DNA from: Sphingopyxis sp. CCNWLW2
GTDB lineage: Bacteria > Pseudomonadota > Alphaproteobacteria > Sphingomonadales > Sphingomonadaceae
Length of the DNA stretch: 64,000 nucleotides
NCBI RefSeq assembly: GCF_037095755.1
Contig: NZ_JBAWKJ010000001.1
Span: 1,801,001 to 1,865,000, forward strand
Direction: 5' to 3'
Position 1 is the stretch's first letter. Each line of letters opens with the position of its first letter. Below are positions 35,021 through 44,801 of this stretch, one piece after another. The notes under the pieces were generated by a model. The model did no database searches. It was not told the origin of the DNA and was given only the letters and a program-made list of their open reading frames with translations. The translations under genes were made by a program, and so were the position numbers.

Positions 35021-35941
35021 TCAGCGAATCTCGACCGTCAGATGTTCGATTTCGTGGACGGGTTGGACCCGTGCGCAGATGGTCTCGCGCGTCGCGCCGA
35101 CGACGCTGATGATCGCCGAATGCGCACCGGGGCCGACGCGCCAGACGTGGAGATCGGTGATCTTCGCGTCGCCCGGGCCTTCGACCAGTTCGCGAATCTC
35201 GGCCTCGATCGCGGCGTCGGTCGCGTCGAGTAGCACCGCGCCGGTGTCGCGCATCAGCGACCAGGCCCACGCCGCGATCACCACCGATCCAACGATCCCC
35301 ATCAACGGGTCGAGCCACACCCAGCCCAGATAGCGCCCGCCGAGCAAGGCGGCGATCGCGAGCACCGAGGTCAGCGCATCGGCGACGACATGCAGATAGG
35401 CCGAGCGGAGATTATTGTCGCGTTCGTGCGCGTGGCCATGATGATGGTCCTCGCCGTGATGATGCCCATGGTCGTGATCATGCCCATGGCCGAGCAGCAG
35501 CGCGCTCACAATATTCACCCCCAGCCCGATCATCGCGATGATCGTCGCCTCGGTGAAGGCAACCGGCCGCGGATCGACGAGGCGCATCGCCGATTCGAAC
35601 GCGATGCCAAGCGCGACGATGCCGAGCACGAGCGCCGAGGCGAAGCCCGCAAGGTCGCCGACCTTGCCCGTGCCGAAACTGTAGCGGCGCCCATGCGCGT
35701 GGCGCTTCGCATAGGCATAGGCGATCGCCGCGATCCCGAGCGCGCCGGCATGCGTCGCCATATGGAAGCCATCGGCGAGCAGCGCCATCGAGTTGAAGGC
35801 AAGCCCCGCGGCGATCTCGCCGACCATCATCACCGCGGTGAGCGCGACCACCCACAAGGTGCGCCGGGCATTTTCGTCGTGCCGCTTTCCAAGGAAGATA
35901 TGGTCATGGGCCAGCGCCTCGATTTCGCTGTCGAACGACAT
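35021..35941 (-). CDS. dmeF: Cation diffusion facilitator, DmeF-like (Co2+/Ni2+ exporter)
   Basis: A 306-residue inner-membrane antiporter. The N-terminus (IEALAHDHIFLGKRHDENAR) and VVALTAVMMVGEIAAGLAFN match DmeF. Six membrane segments are visible; the metal sites are in MALLADGFHMATHAGA and YLHVVADALTSVLA (the HxxxD pattern). Between segments four and five lies a His/Asp-rich loop (GHGHDHDHGHHHGEDHHHGH) that would bind metal. Start 35941 is preferred over 35989 because it gives the normal family N-terminus. Metal choice is inferred from homology. Confidence 0.85.
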   Translation of the reverse strand: MSFDSEIEALAHDHIFLGKRHDENARRTLWVVALTAVMMVGEIAAGLAFNSMALLADGFHMATHAGALGIAAIAYAYAKRHAHGRRYSFGTGKVGDLAGFASALVLGIVALGIAFESAMRLVDPRPVAFTEATIIAMIGLGVNIVSALLLGHGHDHDHGHHHGEDHHHGHAHERDNNLRSAYLHVVADALTSVLAIAALLGGRYLGWVWLDPLMGIVGSVVIAAWAWSLMRDTGAVLLDATDAAIEAEIRELVEGPGDAKITDLHVWRVGPGAHSAIISVVGATRETICARVQPVHEIEHLTVEIR

Positions 35942-35948
35942 GACAGAC

Positions 35949-36443
35949 CTACCGGGGGCCGGAGAGCCGGATGGCGAACTCTTCGCCATCGAAATAATTG
36001 GCTTCGCCTTCGCCTGTTGTCAGATCGAGAATCTCGATTCCTGCGTGACGGGCGGCGGCATTCCCGACCGGGGCGGGTTTGGCCGCGCGTATCGCGACGC
36101 CTCCGATCTCTTCCAGAGGATAGGAGGCGAGCACATAAGTATCCAGCTTCTCCGACGTCAGGATAGTCGCTGCAACATAGGCGATGCGCCGCGCGTCATT
36201 GACGAGAAGCCGGGCTTCGTCGAGCTTGCCGTCCCCATTGAAGTCGGCCGTCACTTTCAGATAGCCATCGGGCGCTGCGACCCGCATCTTGGTTTCGGCA
36301 GTTTCCGAGAAATCGCTCAATTGCGCCTCGCGAAATCCCATCGACAATAGCGCCGTGGCAGGAAACTCGGCAGCGTCGGCTGGCATGCTCGCTGCCAAGG
36401 CGACTGGAAAGAGGATGGCGCCGAATTTCATCGACGGGTTCAT
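35949..36443 (-). CDS. Secreted hypothetical protein with an EF-hand-like DxNxDGxxD motif
   Basis: A 164-residue protein with a signal peptide (MKFGAILFPVALAASMPADA). The motif ADFNGDGKLDEARLLV matches the DxNxDG calcium loop seen in EF-hands and FG-GAP/VCBS modules. The rest is a likely beta-rich domain with no recognised catalytic residues. Starts at 36431 and 36443 are both possible and neither has a strong Shine-Dalgarno. It ends 7 bp before the dmeF start, so the two genes probably share a transcript. Confidence 0.65.
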   Translation of the reverse strand: MNPSMKFGAILFPVALAASMPADAAEFPATALLSMGFREAQLSDFSETAETKMRVAAPDGYLKVTADFNGDGKLDEARLLVNDARRIAYVAATILTSEKLDTYVLASYPLEEIGGVAIRAAKPAPVGNAAARHAGIEILDLTTGEGEANYFDGEEFAIRLSGPR

Positions 36444-36600
36444 GGCATGGCGGATGTTCGCTGGCAATGCAGCCATCTTCGCTCGCCCCGCCGTCATTCC
36501 CCCTTGCCGACTCATCCGCCAAAGCCTATATGCGCCGTACTTCTTGACATGGTTAGCCAGTTGGGACGTCGGGGCCGCGGGCCGCGGCGGCTATACCCAC

Positions 36601-37179
36601 ATGCTTTCCGGTCATCCGAAACGGGAAAATTCATTGGCCGATCTCGACGCCCTCAATGCGATCATCGCGCCCGAAGCCGAGGCTCTGGGCCTGGCGCTCG
36701 TGCGCGTCGCCTTTTTCGGCGGCGAGAGCGACCCGACCTTGCAGGTGATGGCCGAGCGCCCCGATACGCGCCAGCTGACGATCGACGATTGCGCCGACCT
36801 GTCGCGCCGCATTTCGGACCGTCTCGACGCGCTCGAGGAAGCGGGCAAGGATCCGATCGATCAGGCGTACCGGCTGGAAGTGTCGTCGCCCGGCATCGAC
36901 CGGCCGCTGACGCGCCGCACCGACTTCGCCGACTGGGCGGGGCATGAGGCGAAGATCGCGCTCAAGGAAAAGCGCGACGGGCGCCAGCGCTTCAACGGCG
37001 AGCTGATCGGCATCGACGGCGATGTCGTCACGATTTCGGATAAAGAGGGTGTGGAACACAAGCTGCCGTTCGATGCGATCGACACCGCGAAGCTCGTTCT
37101 CACCGACAAATTGATTGCCGCAACAGTCCCGCTCTCGATCGAGGGCGCCGACGAAATGGAAGAAGAAGGACAGGACTGA
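36601..37179 (+). CDS. rimP: Ribosome maturation factor RimP
   Basis: Needed for 30S subunit maturation. The product begins ADLDALNAIIAPEAEALGLA in its conserved part and contains SSPGIDRPLTRRTDFADWAG, the RimP core motif, plus a C-terminal SH3-like domain. ATG 36601 gives 192 residues; a TTG at 36634 fits the family N-terminus better and is a possible alternative. It overlaps nusA by one base (TGATG). First gene of the nusA-infB cluster. Confidence 0.93.
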   Translation: MLSGHPKRENSLADLDALNAIIAPEAEALGLALVRVAFFGGESDPTLQVMAERPDTRQLTIDDCADLSRRISDRLDALEEAGKDPIDQAYRLEVSSPGIDRPLTRRTDFADWAGHEAKIALKEKRDGRQRFNGELIGIDGDVVTISDKEGVEHKLPFDAIDTAKLVLTDKLIAATVPLSIEGADEMEEEGQD

Positions 37180-38801
37180 TGGCCACTGCCATTTCCGCCA
37201 ACAAGGCCGAACTCCTCGCGATTGCCAACAGCGTCGCCAGCGAGAAGATGATCGACAAGGGCATCGTCATCGAAGCCATCGAAGAAGCGATCCAGCGCGC
37301 CGCACGCGCCCGTTACGGCGCCGAGAACGATATTCGTGCGAAGCTCGATCCGCAGACCGGCGACCTCCGCCTGTGGCGCGTCGTCGAGGTCGTCGAGCAG
37401 GTCGAGGATTATTTCAAGCAGGTCGATCTGGCCGCCGGCCAGAAGCTGCAGAAGGACGCGAAGATCGGCGACTTCATCGTCGACCCGCTGCCCGCGGTGG
37501 ACCTCGGCCGCATCGACGCGCAGTCGGCGAAGCAGGTGATCTTCCAGAAGGTCCGCGAAGCCGATCGCGAGCGCCAGTATCAGGAATTCAAGGACCGTGC
37601 GGGCGAGATCATCACCGGCGTCGTCAAGTCGGTCGAATTCGGCCACATCGTCGTCAACCTCGGCCGCGCCGAAGGCGTGATCCGCCGCGACCAGCAGATC
37701 CCGCGCGAACTGATGCGCGTCGGCGACCGCGTTCGCGCGCTGATCCTGTCGGTGCGCAGCGAAACGCGCGGGCCCCAGATTTTCCTCAGCCGCGCGCACC
37801 CCGACTTCATGAAGAAGCTGTTCGCGCAGGAAGTCCCCGAAATCTACGACGGCATCATCGAGATCAAGGCCGCTGCGCGCGACCCGGGCTCGCGCGCCAA
37901 GATCGGCGTGATCAGCTATGACGGCAGCATCGACCCCGTCGGCGCCTGCGTCGGCATGAAGGGCAGCCGCGTGCAGGCGGTCGTCCAGGAAATGCAGGGC
38001 GAAAAGATCGACATCATCCCCTGGTCCGAAGACACCGCGACCTTCGTCGTCAACGCGCTCCAGCCCGCAACGGTCCAGCGCGTCGTGATCGACGAGGATG
38101 ACAGCCGCATCGAAGTCGTCGTTCCCGACGACCAGCTGTCGCTCGCCATCGGCCGCCGCGGCCAGAATGTCCGTCTCGCCAGCCAGCTGACCGGCAGCCA
38201 GATCGACATTATGACCGAGGCCGACGCGAGCGAAAAGCGCCAGCGCGAATTCGTCGAACGTTCGACGATGTTCCAGGAAGAACTCGACGTCGACGAAACG
38301 CTCGCGCAGCTGCTCGTCGCCGAAGGCTTCGGCGAACTTGAAGAAGTCGCTTATGTCGGCATCGACGAACTCGCGAGCATCGAAGGTTTCGACGAGGAAC
38401 TGGCGCAGGAACTGCAGAGCCGCGCCGCCGAAGGGCTCGAGCGCCGCGAAGAAGCGTCGCGTCAGGAACGCCGCGCGCTCGGCGTCGAGGACGCGCTTGC
38501 CGACATCCCGCACCTGACCGAAGCGATGCTCGTCATCCTCGGCAAGGCCGGGATCAAGACGCTCGATGACCTTGCCGATCTTGCGACCGACGAACTGATC
38601 GCCAAGAAGCGCACCGACAACCGCCGCGGCCCGCCGCGCAGCGAACGCGCCGAGGACAAGGGCGGCGTGCTCGGCGAATATGGCCTGAGCGAAGAACAGG
38701 GCAACGAGATCATCATGGCGGCACGCGCGCACTGGTTCGACGACGAAGAGTCGAGCGAGCCGGCAACCGGGGAGGCCGCCGATGCGGACCCCGCACAATG
38801 A
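37179..38801 (+). CDS. nusA: Transcription termination/antitermination factor NusA
   Basis: A 540-residue RNA-polymerase elongation factor controlling pausing, termination and antitermination. Order: N-terminal RNAP-binding domain (1-~130), S1 domain ([20 protein letters not shown]), KH1 and KH2 ([38 protein letters not shown]), then helix-hairpin-helix repeats (about 345-540) and an acidic tail, the alphaproteobacterial layout. Its 3' end overlaps ylxR by 20 bases. Confidence 0.97.
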   Translation: MATAISANKAELLAIANSVASEKMIDKGIVIEAIEEAIQRAARARYGAENDIRAKLDPQTGDLRLWRVVEVVEQVEDYFKQVDLAAGQKLQKDAKIGDFIVDPLPAVDLGRIDAQSAKQVIFQKVREADRERQYQEFKDRAGEIITGVVKSVEFGHIVVNLGRAEGVIRRDQQIPRELMRVGDRVRALILSVRSETRGPQIFLSRAHPDFMKKLFAQEVPEIYDGIIEIKAAARDPGSRAKIGVISYDGSIDPVGACVGMKGSRVQAVVQEMQGEKIDIIPWSEDTATFVVNALQPATVQRVVIDEDDSRIEVVVPDDQLSLAIGRRGQNVRLASQLTGSQIDIMTEADASEKRQREFVERSTMFQEELDVDETLAQLLVAEGFGELEEVAYVGIDELASIEGFDEELAQELQSRAAEGLERREEASRQERRALGVEDALADIPHLTEAMLVILGKAGIKTLDDLADLATDELIAKKRTDNRRGPPRSERAEDKGGVLGEYGLSEEQGNEIIMAARAHWFDDEESSEPATGEAADADPAQ

Positions 38802-39552
38802 TCAGCTGAGCGAACCAGACCGCGCTGGTCGGCGCGGCCAGCATGTGCCCGAGCGGCGCTGCGTCATCACCGGCGAGGTTTCGCCGGCCGAACGGCTCGT
38901 GCGCCTTGCGCTCGGGCCCGACGGCACGATCGCGCCCGACGCCCATGGCAAGGCGCCGGGGCGCGGCGCGTGGATCGGCGTCGATCGCGCGACGCTCGAA
39001 GCTGCCCATGCAAAGGGCAAGCTGAAAGGCGGGCTCGCGCGCGCGCTGCAGGACGGCAATTTCACGATCCCCGACGACCTCGGCGCGCGTATCGAGGCGC
39101 AGCTTCAGCGCGCGACGCTCGATCGGCTGGGACTGGAATCGCGTTCGGGCACCTTGCTCAGCGGCAATGAAAAGATCGAAACCGCGGCACGCAAGGGCCA
39201 GGTTCGGTTGCTGCTCCACGCCAGCGACGCGGGCGAGGATGGGCGCAAGAAACTGGCGCAGGCATGGCGCGTCGGCGAGGACGCCGAAGGGTCGGGCCGC
39301 GAGGGCCGGGTCTTGCCGGTGGACCGCGGCACCCTATCTATGGCATTAGGCCGCGAGAATGCGGTGCATCTGGCGTTGACCGACGCCCGCGCCGCGGATC
39401 GGGTGCTGGCGCATTTGAGCCGCTGGCAGTTTTTCACAGGATGGAGTAGGGACGCGGCCAACCGCGATTCCGACCCGCTTGCCGCGCCGGCTTCTGGCGA
39501 GGAAAATATTGGGGCGTTGCCGACCAGCAGCGCCGCTTCGGACGCGTTTTGA
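38782..39552 (+). CDS. ylxR: YlxR-like RNA-binding protein (DUF448) with an L7Ae-like C-terminal half
   Basis: A 256-residue protein. The N-terminal DUF448 domain contains HVPERRCVITGEVSPAERLV and GRGAWIGVDRATLEAAHAKG, the surface believed to bind RNA. Residues ~110-225 (LLSGNEKIETAARKGQVRLL ... LALTDARAADRVLAHLSRW) resemble an L7Ae/L30e fold, a fusion usual in alphaproteobacteria. The tail is acidic and disordered. It lies between nusA and infB, as in most bacteria, and overlaps nusA by 20 bases. Confidence 0.9.
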   Translation: MRTPHNDQLSEPDRAGRRGQHVPERRCVITGEVSPAERLVRLALGPDGTIAPDAHGKAPGRGAWIGVDRATLEAAHAKGKLKGGLARALQDGNFTIPDDLGARIEAQLQRATLDRLGLESRSGTLLSGNEKIETAARKGQVRLLLHASDAGEDGRKKLAQAWRVGEDAEGSGREGRVLPVDRGTLSMALGRENAVHLALTDARAADRVLAHLSRWQFFTGWSRDAANRDSDPLAAPASGEENIGALPTSSAASDAF

Positions 39553-39569
39553 AGGAATGATGGTTTTCG

Positions 39570-42134
39570 ATGAGTGACGAACAGGACAAACCGACCCTTA
39601 CCCGCAAGCCCCTGGGGCTGAAGCGGACGGTCGAGGCCGGACAGGTGCAGCAACAATTCAGCCACGGGCGCCGCAACACGGTGGTGGTCGAGGTGAAGCG
39701 TCGCCGCGTGCTCGGTCGTCCGGGCGAAGCCGCCCCGGTCGAGGTCGAAGAGGTCGAGGCCGCTCCGGCGCCCGCACCGGCTCCCGCTGCTCCGGCACCC
39801 GCGCCCGCTCCGAAGCCGGCCGCGCCCCGCGTCAGCGAGAATGACAGCCTGATGTCGCGTCAGGAACGCCAGGCGCAGCTGCTGCGCGAGGCCGAAGAAG
39901 CGCGCATGAATGCGCTCGAGGATAATCGCCGCCGCGACGAAGCCGCACGCGCCCGCGCCGCCGAAGAAGAAAAGGCCCGTGCCGAAGCGCGCGTCGAACA
40001 GGCGACGGCGAAGGCCGCCGAGCCTGCGCCTGCCGCGCCCGCTGCCGAAGCGCCCGCTGCTGCCCCCGTCGCCGAAGCGCCCGCCGCTGCACCGCAGAGC
40101 GAAACCGCGCCTACACCTGCGCCGCGCGCGACGACCAGCGCTGCTCCGGCGCCGCGCCGCTTTACCCCGGTCGCGCCTCCGCAGCGCCCCGAACCCAAGC
40201 GGCCCGAGCCGAAGGCAGCCCGTGGCGGTGACAGCCGCCGCCAGTCGGGCAAGCTCACCGTCACGCGGGCGCTGAACGAAGACGAAGGCGCGCGCGCACG
40301 CAGCCTCGCGGCGCTGAAGCGCGCCCGCGAAAAGGAAAAGCGTTCGCACATGACCTCGTCGGGTCCGCGCGAAAAGCAGGTCCGCGAAGTCACCGTGCCC
40401 GAAAGCATCACGGTTCAGGAACTCGCGAACCGTATGGCCGAAAAGACCAACGATCTGATCAAGGCGCTGTTCAAGATGGGCAGCCCGTCGGCCAGCACCG
40501 ACCTGCTCGATCAGGACACCGCCGAACTGCTCGTCACCGAATTCGGCCACGAGATCATCCGCGTCAGCGAAGGCGATATCGACATCCGGCACGACGAGGA
40601 TGTCGACGATGCCGAGCATCTGAAGCCGCGCGCGCCGGTCGTCACGATCATGGGTCACGTCGATCATGGCAAGACGTCGCTGCTCGACGCGCTGCGCGGT
40701 GCGAATGTGCAGGCGGGCGAAGCCGGCGGCATCACCCAGCATATCGGCGCCTATCAGGTGAAAACCCCCGACGGCTCGCTCGTTACCTTCCTCGATACGC
40801 CGGGCCACGAGGCCTTTACCGAGATGCGCCAGCGCGGTGCCAATGTCACCGACATCGTCATCCTGGTGGTTGCGGCCGACGACGGCCTCAAGCCGCAGTC
40901 GATCGAGGCAATCAACCATGCGAAGGCGGCGGGCGTGCCGATCATTGTCGCGATCAACAAGGTCGACAAGGAAGGCGCCAATCCGCAGCGCGTCCGCGAA
41001 CGCCTGCTCGAGCACGAGTTGGTGGTCGAGGAAATGGGCGGCGACGTGCAGAATGTCGAAGTGTCGGCGCTCAAGAAGACCGGCCTCGACAAATTGCTCG
41101 ACGCGATCGCGGTGCAGGCCGAAATCATGGAGCTGAAGGCCAACCCCGACCGCGCCGCCGAAGGCACGGTGGTCGAGGCGAAGCTCGATAAGGGTCGCGG
41201 TCCCGTGGCGACGATCCTCGTCCGCCGCGGTACGCTCAAGGTCGGCGACATCTTCGTCTGCGGCGCCGAAAGCGGCCGTGTCCGCGCGCTGATCGACGAC
41301 CAGGGCAAGCAGATCAAGTCGGCGACGCCGTCGATGCCGGTCGAAGTGCTCGGTCTGGGCGGCGTGCCGATGGCGGGCGACACGCTCACCGTCGTCGAGA
41401 ATGAAGCGCGGGCGCGCGAAGTCGCGGCCTATCGTCAGGAACAGGCGACGCGCAAGCGCACCGTCCAGGCGCCGGTCAGCCTCGAAGGCATGTTCGAGGC
41501 GCTCGCCGACAAGGCGAACGTCATCCAGTTCCCGGTGATCATCAAGGGCGATGTGCAGGGCTCGGTCGAAGCGATCGTCAATGCTCTCAACAAGCTGTCG
41601 ACCGACGAGATTCGCGTTCGCGTGCTCCAGTCGGGCGCCGGTGCGATCACCGAGAGCGACGTGACGCTCGCGGCGGCGACCAAGGCGCCGATCATCGGCT
41701 TCAACGTCCGTCCGAACGCCAAGGCGCGCGATATCGCGAAGCGCGAAAAAGTGCGCTTCATGTACCATGACGTCATCTATCACCTGACCGATGAGATCAG
41801 GAAGGAAATGGCGGGCGAGCTGGGTCCCGAACGGATCGAGACCGTCGTCGGCCGCGCCGAGGTCAAGGATGTCTTCCCGGCCGGCAAGCGCGACAAGGCC
41901 GCGGGTCTGCTCGTGCTCGAAGGCTCGATCCGCAAGGGGCTGCACGCACGCCTTACGCGCGACGACGTCATCGTCTCGGCCACGACCATCTCGTCGCTCC
42001 GCCGCTTCAAGGACGATGTCGCTGAAGTGCGCGCGGGTCTCGAATGCGGTGTCGTGCTGGCGGACACCAACGACATCAAGGCGGGCGACCACCTCGAAGT
42101 CTTTGAAGTCGAACTGCGCGAACGGACGCTCTAA
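39570..42134 (+). CDS. infB: Translation initiation factor IF-2
   Basis: An 854-residue GTPase that positions initiator tRNA. The N-terminal ~270 residues are an Ala/Pro/Glu-rich and coiled-coil region. The G domain has GHVDHGKT (362-369), [16 protein letters not shown] and [10 protein letters not shown]. The C-terminal domains bind fMet-tRNA, with [20 protein letters not shown] near the end. The alphaproteobacterial alanine-rich N-terminus is present. It starts 17 bp after ylxR. Confidence 0.97.
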   Translation: MSDEQDKPTLTRKPLGLKRTVEAGQVQQQFSHGRRNTVVVEVKRRRVLGRPGEAAPVEVEEVEAAPAPAPAPAAPAPAPAPKPAAPRVSENDSLMSRQERQAQLLREAEEARMNALEDNRRRDEAARARAAEEEKARAEARVEQATAKAAEPAPAAPAAEAPAAAPVAEAPAAAPQSETAPTPAPRATTSAAPAPRRFTPVAPPQRPEPKRPEPKAARGGDSRRQSGKLTVTRALNEDEGARARSLAALKRAREKEKRSHMTSSGPREKQVREVTVPESITVQELANRMAEKTNDLIKALFKMGSPSASTDLLDQDTAELLVTEFGHEIIRVSEGDIDIRHDEDVDDAEHLKPRAPVVTIMGHVDHGKTSLLDALRGANVQAGEAGGITQHIGAYQVKTPDGSLVTFLDTPGHEAFTEMRQRGANVTDIVILVVAADDGLKPQSIEAINHAKAAGVPIIVAINKVDKEGANPQRVRERLLEHELVVEEMGGDVQNVEVSALKKTGLDKLLDAIAVQAEIMELKANPDRAAEGTVVEAKLDKGRGPVATILVRRGTLKVGDIFVCGAESGRVRALIDDQGKQIKSATPSMPVEVLGLGGVPMAGDTLTVVENEARAREVAAYRQEQATRKRTVQAPVSLEGMFEALADKANVIQFPVIIKGDVQGSVEAIVNALNKLSTDEIRVRVLQSGAGAITESDVTLAAATKAPIIGFNVRPNAKARDIAKREKVRFMYHDVIYHLTDEIRKEMAGELGPERIETVVGRAEVKDVFPAGKRDKAAGLLVLEGSIRKGLHARLTRDDVIVSATTISSLRRFKDDVAEVRAGLECGVVLADTNDIKAGDHLEVFEVELRERTL

Positions 42135-42170
42135 CGGGCGTCCGTTCCGCGCGGATCAGGAGGCGCCGGC

Positions 42171-42722
42171 ATGGCTCGCTATGTGGCACTGTTCGGCAGC
42201 ATCAACGTCGGTGGCAACCGGCTGACGATGGCCGACCTGCGTTCGGCGTTCGAAGCCGAGGGTTTCAGCAACGTCGAAACCGTCGTGGCGAGCGGCAATG
42301 TGCTGTTCGACCATGACGCGCGGCCGACGCGCGGGCTCGAAGAGAAATTGTCGATCATGGTCTACGACCGTTTCGACATGACGAGTGCCGCGCTGGTGCG
42401 TGACCGCGACGAACTCGCCGCGGCGATCGCCGGCAATCCGTTCGCGGGCACGAACGAGGACCGTATCGTCCACACGATGTTCCTCGACGGCCAGCCCACG
42501 GAGGAGCAGTTCGATGCGCTGGCGACCGACCACCGCGTCCGGCCGAACGAGCGCCTCGCGCTCGGCGACCGCGCGCTCTATATCGACTTTGGCGACGGCG
42601 CGGGCGACAGCAAGCTGCACGCGCGGCTGATCGAACGACGGCTGGGGCACAAGGGCACCGCGCGCAACATGCGCTCGATCGCGCGGATCATCGCGAAACT
42701 GGACGAAGAGGCAAAGGGTTAG
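42171..42722 (+). CDS. DUF1697-family protein
   Basis: A 183-residue protein matching DUF1697: ALFGSINVGGNRLTMADLRS and NVETVVASGNVLFDHDA are the two conserved blocks. The function is unknown to me. It sits 36 bp after infB and 3 bp before rbfA, inside the translation cluster, and AGGAGGCG precedes the ATG, so it is likely expressed with them. Its place here is not standard outside related bacteria. Confidence 0.87.
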   Translation: MARYVALFGSINVGGNRLTMADLRSAFEAEGFSNVETVVASGNVLFDHDARPTRGLEEKLSIMVYDRFDMTSAALVRDRDELAAAIAGNPFAGTNEDRIVHTMFLDGQPTEEQFDALATDHRVRPNERLALGDRALYIDFGDGAGDSKLHARLIERRLGHKGTARNMRSIARIIAKLDEEAKG

Positions 42723-42725
42723 GCG

Positions 42726-43142
42726 ATGCGAACCGAAAAGGACCGGAAAAAGGATAGCGGCCCCTCGGTCCGGGTGCTGCGCGTCGGCGAACAGGTGCGC
42801 CACCTCCTTTCCGAAATCCTCGCGCGCGGCGACGTCCACGACGACGTCCTCGCGACGCATCCGGTGAGCATCACCGAAGTCCGCATGTCGCCCGACCTGC
42901 GCCACGCGACGGTGTTCGTGAAATCCTTGCTCGGTAAGGACGAGGAAGCGGTGCTGAAAGCGCTCAGGACCAACACCGCCTATCTTCAGCGCGAAGTCGC
43001 CAGCCGCGTCCGCATGAAATATGCCGCGAAACTGAAATTTCTCTCGGACGAAAGCTTCGACGAGGCGAGCCATATCGAGAAATTGCTGCGCGACCCGAAG
43101 GTGGCGCGCGATCTGGCGAGCGGCGAGGGCGACGAGGCCTGA
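42726..43142 (+). CDS. rbfA: Ribosome-binding factor A
   Basis: A 138-residue cold-associated factor for 16S rRNA 5'-end maturation. [20 protein letters not shown] is the N-terminal helix, [20 protein letters not shown] the central KH-like motif, and [20 protein letters not shown] the C-terminal part. It is the last gene of the first half of the cluster; in many bacteria truB would follow directly, but here a type C repeat and a converging gene intervene. Confidence 0.95.
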   Translation: MRTEKDRKKDSGPSVRVLRVGEQVRHLLSEILARGDVHDDVLATHPVSITEVRMSPDLRHATVFVKSLLGKDEEAVLKALRTNTAYLQREVASRVRMKYAAKLKFLSDESFDEASHIEKLLRDPKVARDLASGEGDEA

Positions 43143-43151
43143 CCTCCATCA

Positions 43152-43235
43152 TCCGTTTGTGTCGAGCGAAGTCGAGACACCCATCGAGTTAGCGCCAAGT
43201 CGAGGGACATCTCGACTTCGCTCGATGCGAACGGG
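43152..43235. repeat. Intergenic palindromic repeat, type C (copy 2)
   Basis: Arms GTGTCGAGCGAAGTCGAGAC and TCTCGACTTCGCTCGATGCG flanked by CCGTTT and GAACGGG, closely related to the copy at 31169-31250. It lies between the converging rbfA and wax ester synthase genes, beginning 10 bp after the rbfA stop. Probably a bidirectional terminator. Confidence 0.8.
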
Positions 43236-43255
43236 TTAGGAAGGCTCGATAGGGG

Positions 43256-44674
43256 CTACTTCCCCTTGATCCCCGCCGCTCGCTCCAGCTCGACCAGCGC
43301 GTCCTCCAGATAGTCGATCAGCCGCTGGACATGCGGCACGCTGCGCCGGCACGCTGTAATCCCAAAATCGATATTCTTGTTGTTCGACACCTGCGTGATG
43401 TTCATCGCCATCCCGTCGACGGGAATGCTCGCGGGATACATGCCGTCGAGCCGCGCGCCGTTCCAGTAGAGCTGCTCGCGCGGACCCGGGACATTCGAGA
43501 TCGTCACGCTGTACGCCGGGAATTTGTCGGCGGTACGCGTCAGCGCGGTCAGCATCTGCGGCATTTGGGTGATCGCGGTATAGATCTGGATCTGCTGCGC
43601 GGTCATTTCGCGAAGCTGCGCCTTTGCGGCGTTCATCGACGCCTGGATCGTCGCCATGCGCGTCGCGGGATCGTCGATATGCGTCGCGAGGTTCGCGGTC
43701 ACCGCCGCGACCGAATTGCCCGAATCGATATCGTCCTTCGCACGGATCGACACCGGCGCCATGGCCTTCAAGGGCTTGTCGGGAAGCTCGTTCAGCGATT
43801 GCAGATATTTGCGCATCGCGCCCGAACACATTGCGAGCACCGCGTCATTGATCGTCCCGTCATACGCCTTGCCCATCGCGCGGACGCGCTCCAGCGACCA
43901 GCTCTGCGCGACGAACCGCCGCGCCCCGGTGATGTTGCGGTTGAAGCTGGTGCGCGGCAATCCGCCCCACGGCGTTGCGAGGTCGCTGCCGCCGAGCCCG
44001 AACATCGCCGCGGCATATTGGTTGAGCGCCTTGGTCACCCCTACGCTGTTGCCCCATTGCTCCTTCAGGAAGCTGCCGATGGCTTTGATGTCGGTGAGGC
44101 TCGGCGTCGGTGCTTTCTTCGGCGGCGGGAACTTCCGTTTATAGGCTTCATATGCCTCGACCGACATCGGCGAATAGCCGCGTTTCTCCTTCGAATCGGC
44201 GCTGAGCATCGCATTGGTGAAATGCATCGACGACGCGCCGTCCATCAACGCGTGGTGGATCTTGAAATAGGTCGCGATCTGCCGGTCGGGCAGGCCGGAG
44301 ATCAGGGTGATCTCCCACATCGGGCGCGTGCGGTCGAGCAAGGTGCCGTGGAGCCGCGATACCAGCTCGAACATCTCGCGGTAGCGCCCGGGCTTGGGCA
44401 GCGCGGCGCTGCGCACATGGTAATGCATGTCGATGTCGCGGTCGGGCTGCAGCCGGATCGGGCCGTATTGGCCGAGCGGCGTGAGCTTCAGCACTTCGCT
44501 GAACGGCCGCCGCAGCCCTTCGGACTGGCGCAGCATCGCGAGCTGCTCGTTCAGCCACTCGGTCTCGTCGACCTTGTCGGGCAATGTATAGAGATTGACC
44601 CCGCCGACATGCATCGGCGTCTCGCGCGTCTCCGCGACCAGAAACATCGCGTCGGTCACCGGCATCAGCCGCAT
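43256..44674 (-). CDS. Wax ester synthase / diacylglycerol acyltransferase (WS/DGAT)
   Basis: A 472-residue O-acyltransferase that would esterify acyl-CoA with fatty alcohol or diacylglycerol to make storage lipid. The active-site motif HHALMDG is at 140-146. The N-terminal ETRETPMHVGGVNLYTLP and the C-terminal VTISNVPGPREQLYWNGARL are characteristic of the family. GGGGAGAG precedes ATG 44674; upstream extension is unlikely. It is divergent from the MarR-GNAT gene with a 127-bp gap and interrupts the rbfA-truB neighbourhood. Confidence 0.93.
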   Translation of the reverse strand: MRLMPVTDAMFLVAETRETPMHVGGVNLYTLPDKVDETEWLNEQLAMLRQSEGLRRPFSEVLKLTPLGQYGPIRLQPDRDIDMHYHVRSAALPKPGRYREMFELVSRLHGTLLDRTRPMWEITLISGLPDRQIATYFKIHHALMDGASSMHFTNAMLSADSKEKRGYSPMSVEAYEAYKRKFPPPKKAPTPSLTDIKAIGSFLKEQWGNSVGVTKALNQYAAAMFGLGGSDLATPWGGLPRTSFNRNITGARRFVAQSWSLERVRAMGKAYDGTINDAVLAMCSGAMRKYLQSLNELPDKPLKAMAPVSIRAKDDIDSGNSVAAVTANLATHIDDPATRMATIQASMNAAKAQLREMTAQQIQIYTAITQMPQMLTALTRTADKFPAYSVTISNVPGPREQLYWNGARLDGMYPASIPVDGMAMNITQVSNNKNIDFGITACRRSVPHVQRLIDYLEDALVELERAAGIKGK

Positions 44675-44695
44675 GGCAGCTCTCCCCACTGTATA

Positions 44696-44719
44696 TGCTG
44701 CATCTTTTGATGCGCAGCA
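44696..44719. promoter_or_regulatory. Imperfect dyad upstream of the wax ester synthase gene
   Basis: TGCTGC-ATC-TTTT-GATGCGCAGCA forms a hairpin or operator-like dyad with a 2-base bulge, 22 bases before the ATG at 44674. It may be a regulator site in the shared divergent promoter region or a leader hairpin. Confidence 0.3.
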
Positions 44720-44766
44720 TGACAGGGGGTGTGGGTGTGTCAAGCGCGTGGGCCAGAGCTAGTTAG

Positions 44767-44788
44767 TTGACAAAGTCAAATAATTGAC
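44767..44788. promoter_or_regulatory. TTGAC dyad in front of the MarR-GNAT gene
   Basis: TTGAC-AAA-GTCAA (44767-44779) is a perfect 5-bp inverted repeat, with a further TTGAC at 44784-44788. The ATG is at 44802. MarR-type proteins commonly bind such dyads over their own promoter, so autoregulation is plausible. That is inference. Confidence 0.4.
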
Positions 44789-44801
44789 GCATCGAATCGA
44801 C

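Noticed and set aside
35410..35500. His-rich codon repeats as a possible CRISPR-like or satellite array
   Set aside because: They encode the His/Asp-rich cytoplasmic loop of the CDF transporter in frame; spacing and sequence are irregular.
36544..36572. TTGACA near 36544 as the rimP-nusA promoter
   Set aside because: No -10-like hexamer occurs at 16-18 bp spacing (the region is GC-rich), so a sigma-70 promoter could not be supported.
36861..38798. Open frame of about 645 codons antisense to nusA
   Set aside because: Composition artefact opposite rimP and nusA; no start context and no recognisable family.
39740..40240. Ala/Pro/Glu-rich low-complexity stretch in infB as a possible repeat element
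   Set aside because: It is the normal disordered N-terminal region of alphaproteobacterial IF-2, with no tandem DNA unit.
39105..42092. Very long open frame (about 995 codons) antisense to infB
   Set aside because: GC-rich third positions in infB keep the opposite strand free of stops; the translation is Arg/Asp/Val-rich with no known domain, and infB itself is certain.
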